Source: Massariosphaeria phaeospora (lineage: Eukaryota > Ascomycota > Dothideomycetes > Pleosporales). From it: 64,000 nt of DNA. Of this stretch, positions 57,587 to 64,000 are shown piece after piece. The notes beneath the pieces were generated by a model, which searched no databases, was not told where the DNA came from, and worked only from the letters and a program-made list of their open reading frames with translations. The stretch's first letter is position 1; each line of letters starts with the position of its first letter. The position numbers and the translations under genes are program-made. Location: NCBI GenBank assembly GCA_011032825.1, contig JAADJZ010000013.1, forward strand, positions 248,001 through 312,000, given 5' to 3'.

Positions 57587-59020
57587 GCTGTTATTTCAGT
57601 TCCCTGTTTATGTTATGTGTGATGTTGGGCGCTAGAGTATGCCTGTATTGAATACTGGACTGCGGATGCCACTGTTGACCCACAGTGCGTTACTCGATCT
57701 CACTATACAGATGGGAATCATTAAATTCCTATTTCTTGTTGTGCTCCGGAAAATCTATGGAGTTACGGTAGACGATGTGGATTCTATATTCGGTCTGCTT
57801 CGGCTAGGCAGCGCCTTCCGGTCCGCGGAGATGTGACAGTGCGGAACCGCGGCCGAGTTCCTCCGTCACTCGACTACCGGTATCTCGCTCCACCCAAACA
57901 TCTTTCTCTTATCTCCCATCTGTTGTCTCATGCGATCATCTATCGCCCTCTCCCTGCGTGACTGCGATGCGACAACTCCGTGGACGGCGATGCGGCTTCA
58001 AGGCCTGTACGACCCCGCTCATCGCCGAGACCTAGCCCCGCCGAGCACTGCTGTCCAGTGCCAGGTGCAGGTCTAGCATGCAAGAGATGATTATTCTCGA
58101 GGACGTCTGCGATGGAATACTGAATTGTGAGCAAAAAGTGAAAGAGCGACAAATAAAAGCAAGAAAGGATGGCTTTCAACAAAAGCGCGAAGGCCATCGA
58201 TGACCAAGAAGCGGACGATTCAATCCTACTAGTATGGATGGGTGAGACCTTGTCGTCACACAAACCCTCTTTGTGAGTGTATTGCTACACAGAATAGAGT
58301 ATCGCAACCGCGAGTCGTCCGGAGGCAGACGTCGAGAAGGTAGAAAGAATAGATGAATGCAACGCCTTCTCCACGGGAAATATCGTTCAAGTATCTCCGC
58401 TGGGAAACACTGGTTATAGACTGGCTATCAAATGCCGCACTCTAGACACCACGAACGAATGCGCACGCCGGCAGCTCCGACGTTGCATACACGGCCTACA
58501 GATACGCTAACCACGATTCAGTTCCTAGCACTAGGATAACTAGGCTTCTTATTTGCAGAAGATAAGGATGCATATTCGAGCGAAGATCCCATCAGCCCCG
58601 ATCACCCCTCGCGTCATCATGGAGCCACATTGCCAGCGATATGGGCGCATCACATCCTCCCCACGATCTCCGGTTAAGTCATTGCTTTTGCCCTGTAGGT
58701 TCAGCGCTTTTGGGATTGCGCCGTTCCCGCTCGCGAGCCAGCTTTCTCCGATCATTGGCATCTGTAGTCAGAAACATGACGGAGTTCCAAGATGAAAGTG
58801 CATACAGATGCTCTAGCCCGCTAGCCCGTTTGCCGCTGTAGTTGTTCTGGATATCTGAGATGCACTTGCACGGCGTAGCCACATTCCTCACGCTTTGTCG
58901 ATGAAAGTTGTTTTGCACCGCATTCGCACAAGTTGACTTGCGCTGCTATCTTGGTACCCTGTCATTAATCCTAATTTGGACTCGTAAGACCTGCAACTGT
59001 GTCGTTTGGATCTATTCATC
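57587..59020. promoter_or_regulatory. niaD upstream region with candidate NirA and GATA sites
   Basis: The minus strand at 57830-57823 reads CTCCGCGG, an exact match to the Aspergillus NirA consensus CTCCGHGG. TTATCT at about 57907 (AGATAA on minus) fits the AreA/NIT2 HGATAR motif. The site is about 1.2 kb from the ATG, farther than usual. No convincing gene was found in this 1.4 kb. Confidence 0.45.
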
Positions 59021-61852
59021 ATGAGTGTCACTGTCGATGGAACGAAGGTACCGGTGACTAGCGAAGATGCCGCTCTACCCCCGACCCCTCCTGAAACAAT
59101 AGTAGACGGAGAAAATGAGAAGTCTGCGGGCGACGACGGCAAAGATCTCCTACCGTGTCTTCTCCCACCACCGACAATTATTCCTGCGAAAGTTCTTGAT
59201 ATCGACCGACCCACACCCGACTCGCACGTACCAAGGGACCCTCGATTGATCAGATTGACTGGCGTCCACCCATTCAACGTCGAAGCACCTCTGACTGACC
59301 TCTTCAATGAAGGTTTCTTGACGAGTCCAGAACTGTTCTATGTGCGCAACCACGGCGCGGTGCCTGTCGTGCGGGAAGAGGATATGCTCGATTGGGAATT
59401 TACTGTTGAAGGGTATGATCATGGCGTTTTTGGAACATACACTTTGCTGACATTGACTACAGCATGGTAGCCAATCCTCTCACAATCACCCTTAAAGAGC
59501 TCTTGTCAGACTACGAGAACGTGACGTATCCAGTCACTCTGGTATGTGCAGGGAACAGGAGGAAAGAGCAGAATGTTGTGCGCAAATCGAAAGGTTTCTC
59601 ATGGGGACCAGCCGGGGTTTCTACTGCCCTGTTCACTGGAGTCGTATTAAAAGATGTTATCGAAAGAGCTAGACCACTAAGAAGGGCGAAATACGTCTGC
59701 ATGGAGGGCGCCGACAAGCTGGTGAGTGTCCCAATCTATATCAATAGAATAGTGCTGAAGACGACCAGCCCAATGGATATTATGGGACATCGGTCAAGCT
59801 CAATTGGGTCATGGATCCCAATCGCGGCATTATGCTTGCCCACAAGATGAACGGCGAGATCTTAAGACCCGACCACGGACAACCGCTACGTGCAGTGATT
59901 CCGGGTCAAATCGGAGGCCGAAGCGTCAAATGGTTACGAAAACTCATCGTTACTGCCGAGCCTAGTGATAACTGGTACCATATATACGACAACCGAGTTC
60001 TTCCGTGGGTATCTCTAGAGACCGCTAAGTCGCAACTGACATTTCTAGGACAATGGTAGATCCAGATGAAGCTGCTAAGAATCCGGCGTGGTGGACGGAC
60101 GATCGCTACGCAATCTACGATCTGGGCCCCAACTCAGCAACCGCATTTCCAGCGCACCATGAAACGTTGAAAGTCACCGAGGCTCCTGAAAACTACACAG
60201 TCAGGGGCTATGCTTACAGTGGCGGGGGCCGTCGGATCACGAGAGCTGAGTTATCTATAGACCAAGGCAAGACGTGGAGATTAACGAATATCGAATACCC
60301 TGAAGACAAGTACCGAGCATATGAAGATAAACAGCTATTTGGTGGTCGGCTCGACATGGACTGGCGAGAATCGAGCTTTTGCTGGTGTCTGTGGAGCCTT
60401 GATGTCCCTATTTCTGAACTGAAGGAATCAAAAGATATCGTAGTCCGAGTGATGGACGAGAGCATGAATATTCAGCCAAGAGATATGTACTGGTCGGTGT
60501 TGGGTATGATGAACAATCCCTGGTATCGAATTGTCATCCATAACGAAAACGACGTGCTACGATTTGAGCACCCTACGCAGCCGGCACTGATGCCCGGTGG
60601 TTGGATGGAACGAGTGAAAAAGGCTGGTGGCAACCTCACTAATGGATTTTGGGGCGAGAGATTAGGAAGCGAAGAGGCAGAGACGATTGAGGTTGAAGAA
60701 CCCAAAGATATCAAGATGACAAAAGATGGTGTTGATCGAGTCATCACTATTGATGAGCTCAGAAAACATGATGACAAGGAGCAACCATGGTTTGTAGTTA
60801 ACGGCGAGGTATATGATGGGACTGCTTTTCTCGAGGGTCACCCGGGAGGTGCTCAAAGCATTATATCGGCTGCCGGATTGGATAGTAGCGATGAGTTTAT
60901 GGCGATCCGTAAGTCAGAAGCTCCACCAACGATTGCGTACTAACACGTCCCAGACAGTGAAACCGCCAAAGCAATGATGACGGACTACCATATGGGTTCT
61001 TTGGATGAAGTATCGCGTCGCGTCCTTGCCGAAGGAGAACCGCAGAACGAGTCCACAGAGCCGCGTGAAGTATTTTTGGACGCCAGAGTCTGGAACAAAA
61101 CGCTCCTTACATCCAAGAAGACCGTATCCTGGGACACCCGAATATTCACCTTCAAGCTGGATCACGACGAACAATCTCTCGGACTTCCTACCGGCAAACA
61201 CCTCATGATAAGATTGCGGGACCCCGTCACTCGAGACGCCATCATTCGGAGCTACACCCCGATTTCAGAGACCACCAAAAGGGGCTACTGCGACGTCCTC
61301 GTGAAAGTCTACTTCGACACCAAAGAGCGACAAGGCGGTAAGATGACCAAAGCCCTCGACGCGATTCCCACAGGCCACTTCGTCGAATTCAAAGGCCCCA
61401 TTGGCAAATTCGAATACCTCGCCCGCGGGCTCTGCACCGTCAACGGCAAACAACGCCGCGTAAAGCGCTTCTTCATGATCTCGGGCGGCTCGGGCATCAC
61501 GCCCATCTTCCAGGTCCTGCGCGCAGTGATGCACGACAAGGACGATCCGACCACCTGCGTTGTTCTCAACGGCAACCGCCTCGTCGAGGATATCCTGTGC
61601 AAGGACGATCTGGATGTGTTCGCTAGAGACAATGTGGATCGATGCAGGCTGCTGTATACACTTACGCAGGGCCCGGAGGACTGGCTGGGTCTCCGGGGCC
61701 GGATTTCTGCACCGTTGCTCAGGGAGCACTGTGATAGAGGTGGAGGTGGGGACTCGTTGGTTCTGATTTGTGGGCCTGAGGCGCTAGAGATGAGTGTGCA
61801 TAAGGCGCTGAATGAGCAGGGGTGGCCGGATGAGGATTTGTTGTTCTTTTGA
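59021..61852 (+). CDS. niaD: Assimilatory nitrate reductase
   Basis: Reduces nitrate to nitrite with NAD(P)H in the cytosol, the first step of nitrate assimilation. Exons 59021-59412, 59463-59721, 59769-60004, 60049-60908 and 60954-61852 give 881 aa, the normal size. The molybdopterin domain has the Mo-binding Cys159 in LVCAGNRRKEQN and WGPAGVSTALFTG, followed by the dimerisation domain (APENYTVRGYAYSGGGRRI). The cytochrome b5 domain has both haem histidines (EGHPGGAQS and FMAIHSETAK; the second is split by intron 4). The FAD domain has IIRSYTPIS, the NAD(P)H domain has MISGGSGITPIF and ICGPEALEM, and the protein ends LLFF. An ATG at 59006 would add five residues. niiA follows on the same strand. 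Confidence 0.97.
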
Positions 61853-62957
61853 CTGGACTGAAGGATGGCAGTGGTGGGCAAAGCGTTAGCGATTTTGGAG
61901 TTGGTGCTGGAGTGCGAGATTTCTGATTTTGACTTGGACATATGTACGGGTTGCTCTTTATCAGTACTTGTATGGGAATGATTCTAGGAATTCGTCTCTT
62001 TCAGATATCCGTATAAGAAATTCAATTGCGACATGCTCAACCTGACCCTCGGCCCTCAAAATAGCCTCGGGGTTTCGATCGTGAACATCGAAATCTTTCC
62101 CTCTGTCTCTCTCTCATTCACCCTCCTCTAATACAACCACTATCCCATCCCATATTCCCATTTCCCAATCCGTCCCATGCCACCAAAAGTCTTGTGTCCC
62201 ACAACCCCCCGCCTCGCCCCACATCGCCCAATCGCCACTCCTCGCCTAAGTTCCTTATCGCCTTGGCGCCAGGGGCCTATCTGCAACCCCTTATCAAGAT
62301 CATCCGAGCAACTGCAGCTGCAGCTCTTTCTCCCACTGCACGTCAACGCAACTACTATCTCCCCGGAGAACGACGCAGCAGAAAGCAATTATGCTGATTG
62401 CAATTGTCACTCTTTTGATTGGACCGCGGATGATTGCAGGTGAGGGGAGCTGATCTGATCTGGTGCCCCGCGGCGCTGCCGGAGATGCGGTGCGATGGTA
62501 CCTCGTCTGGTGTTAGAGGGGTAAGAGGCGCGGTAGTTACCTCTGGGGAGATGGAGATTGGTGGTGGGCTGACTGAGCGAGAGATAGGTAGGGATAAGGA
62601 TGCAGTACAGCTGTGGTGCCACGGAGTTACCTACTCTCACTCGGTGGGCTGGACTGAGTGAGAGGTACTGTAGGTAGGGGTAGGGATGCAGTACAGCCGT
62701 GGTGGTGCCACGGAGTTACCTCCTCTCACGCCTGGCTGTGGTGGGTTCTTGTTTCTTTTCTTGGTCGGCCTATCTTGCTTGGTCTTGGGCCCCGAGCTTG
62801 AATTCATCTCTGGTTCCTGGCTTTTGGCTCCATACGCTTTTCTTTCTTCATATCAACTTTGTTCGATACCGTGTGCTTCTCACCGTCTCTGTACACTGCG
62901 ACTGTACCAATTCGTTCTACTCAACACCTAGCTCTCCCGGAGCTCCACTCTACACGT
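61853..62957. promoter_or_regulatory. niaD-niiA spacer with GATA motifs and a duplication
   Basis: Matches to the AreA/NIT2 motif HGATAR lie at 61958-61963, 62255-62260 and 62291-62296 (minus) and 62582-62587 (plus). A palindrome-like CTCCCCGGAG at 62357 resembles but does not match the NirA consensus. A segment around 62599-62642 is repeated at 62684-62730. Confidence 0.5.
62599..62730. repeat. Tandem duplication in the niiA promoter
   Basis: GGATGCAGTACAGCTGTGG followed by TGCCACGGAGTTACCTACTCTCAC occurs twice, 85 bp apart, with few differences. Both copies also carry inverted GAGTGAGAGGTA/TACCTACTCTCACTC words. Confidence 0.7.
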
Positions 62958-64000
62958 ATGGCGGAAGCGGAGCCTGTGCTCACACCGGGCATCGAGCCGA
63001 AGAACGGCGACGCGCATGATCTACCCTCCTCACCCGGTGTGACGGCGACATGGGGCTCGAAAGGTGCGAATATGTCGAGTATATCGAATAGCGAATGGAA
63101 TGATGCCGAGGCGAACAAGTTGCCGGAGAAGGTGGCGGATTTGGACAGAAAGGGGGAGCTGCCAGAGAATGAGAAGAAAGACAGGAAGAGGATTGTTGTG
63201 GTCGGACTGGGGATGGTGGGGATTGCGTTCATGTGAGTGATTCTGGTTTTCAGAGGGTGAGTGTTTCGGTGCTTTGCTGATGAAATGGATAGAGAAAAGT
63301 TAATGAAGTATGACGTGAAGAGGCGCGAGTACGATATCATTGTCATCGGCGAGGAGCCTCATTTGGCGTATAATCGTGTGGGCTTGACGAGTTTCTTCCA
63401 GCATCGCTTAGTGGAGAATTTATATCTGAATCCGAAGGAATGGGTAAGTACAAGTTTTTTAACATGGTCGACCGGAATTGACGTTTGGAACTAATTCTAC
63501 CAAGTACTCAGCAATGCCGGAAGGCTCGCTGAATTATCATCTCAACACACTCGTAACAGAAATCAATTCGCAAGATAAAACCGTCAAGACCTCGGCCGGT
63601 GACACCGTCCCATATGATATCCTTGTACTGGCTACAGGGTCCGACGCGCTTCTCCCTCGACACACGCCCGGCTATGACGCAAATGGCGTTTTCGTATACC
63701 GAACGATTGACGATCTGCAAAGACTCATAGACTTCGCGAGCACGAGAAAAGGAACTACTGGAGCTGTTGTCGGAGGCGGACTTCTGGGCCTCGAAGCCGC
63801 GAAAGCAATGATGGATTTGGAAGATTTTGGGCAGGTCAAGCTGATTGAGAGGAACCGATGGGTGCTCTCAAGACAGTTGGACAGTGATGCGGGTGGGATG
63901 GTGGTGGAACAGGTGCAGTCGCTGGGATTGGATGTTCTGCTGAGTAAACGCGTTGGGAAAATCCTCACTGATGAGGGAAATAACGTTAAAGGTGTCATTT
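62958..64000 (+). CDS. niiA: Assimilatory nitrite reductase, 5' part (cut by window end)
   Basis: Reduces nitrite to ammonium with six electrons from NAD(P)H. Visible exons: 62958-63232, 63293-63443 and 63505 to the window end (about 307 codons of an expected 1,100 or so). The N-terminal extension is polar. The FAD/NAD(P)H-binding pyridine nucleotide-disulfide oxidoreductase domain follows with [12 protein letters not shown] (G-x-G-x2-G), [36 protein letters not shown] and [16 protein letters not shown], all typical of fungal NiiA and bacterial NirB. The acceptor before exon 3 is CCAAG rather than YAG, but it alone restores the [12 protein letters not shown] reading. The [2Fe-2S], sirohaem and 4Fe-4S parts must lie beyond the window. 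Confidence 0.95.

Noticed and set aside
57639..57836. 65-codon plus-strand frame downstream of IRC3
   Set aside because: Lies in the 3' flank, has no known feature and no upstream signals. It probably arises by chance.

Overview
The window looks like chromosomal DNA from a filamentous ascomycete (Pezizomycotina; Dothideomycetes is my best guess, an inference from the style of the hypothetical proteins). Supporting signs are many short GT-AG introns (mostly 46-120 nt), fungal Zn2Cys6, HET and bZIP proteins, an assimilatory nitrate reductase/nitrite reductase pair, a short intronless tRNA gene and a transposon whose stop codons fit repeat-induced point mutation (RIP). Wherever exon borders are given I read the splice sites from the sequence and checked that the exon lengths sum to a multiple of three.

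Left part (0-22 kb): a large conserved fungal protein of unknown function (198-2611, minus), a small membrane protein, and a divergent pair made of a Zn2Cys6 regulator (4580-7667, minus) and a full-size ABCB multidrug-type pump (8191-12870, plus) that share a 523-bp promoter. A 3-kb gene-poor stretch follows, holding a 166-bp TA-flanked MITE-like element with perfect terminal inverted repeats. Then come an ATF/CREB-type bZIP factor, saccharopine dehydrogenase (LYS1), a hypothetical gene, a previously hidden three-exon small secreted cysteine-rich protein (20461-20958, minus) and tRNA-Arg(CCT).

Middle part (22-36.8 kb): an accessory, repeat-rich block. It holds a three-exon hypothetical gene, 120-bp imperfect tandem repeats, a dead Tc1/mariner element with intact ends (30305-32022), and five divergent members of one gene family, recognised by an N-terminal FRFLDLPKELRLMVYERLPR-type motif, on both strands within 10 kb. 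This looks like a local family expansion broken up by transposition.

Right part (36.8-64 kb): housekeeping genes return. They are a gamma-tubulin complex protein divergent from EAF7 (NuA4), a second small secreted cysteine-rich protein (42282-42680), a class V aminotransferase related to Egt2/isopenicillin N epimerase, a HET-domain protein, the GPI inositol-deacylase BST1, an RRN5-like Pol I factor divergent from the mitochondrial helicase IRC3, nitrate reductase niaD and the 5' part of nitrite reductase niiA, cut by the window end. niaD and niiA lie head to tail, with several GATA-factor motifs between them.
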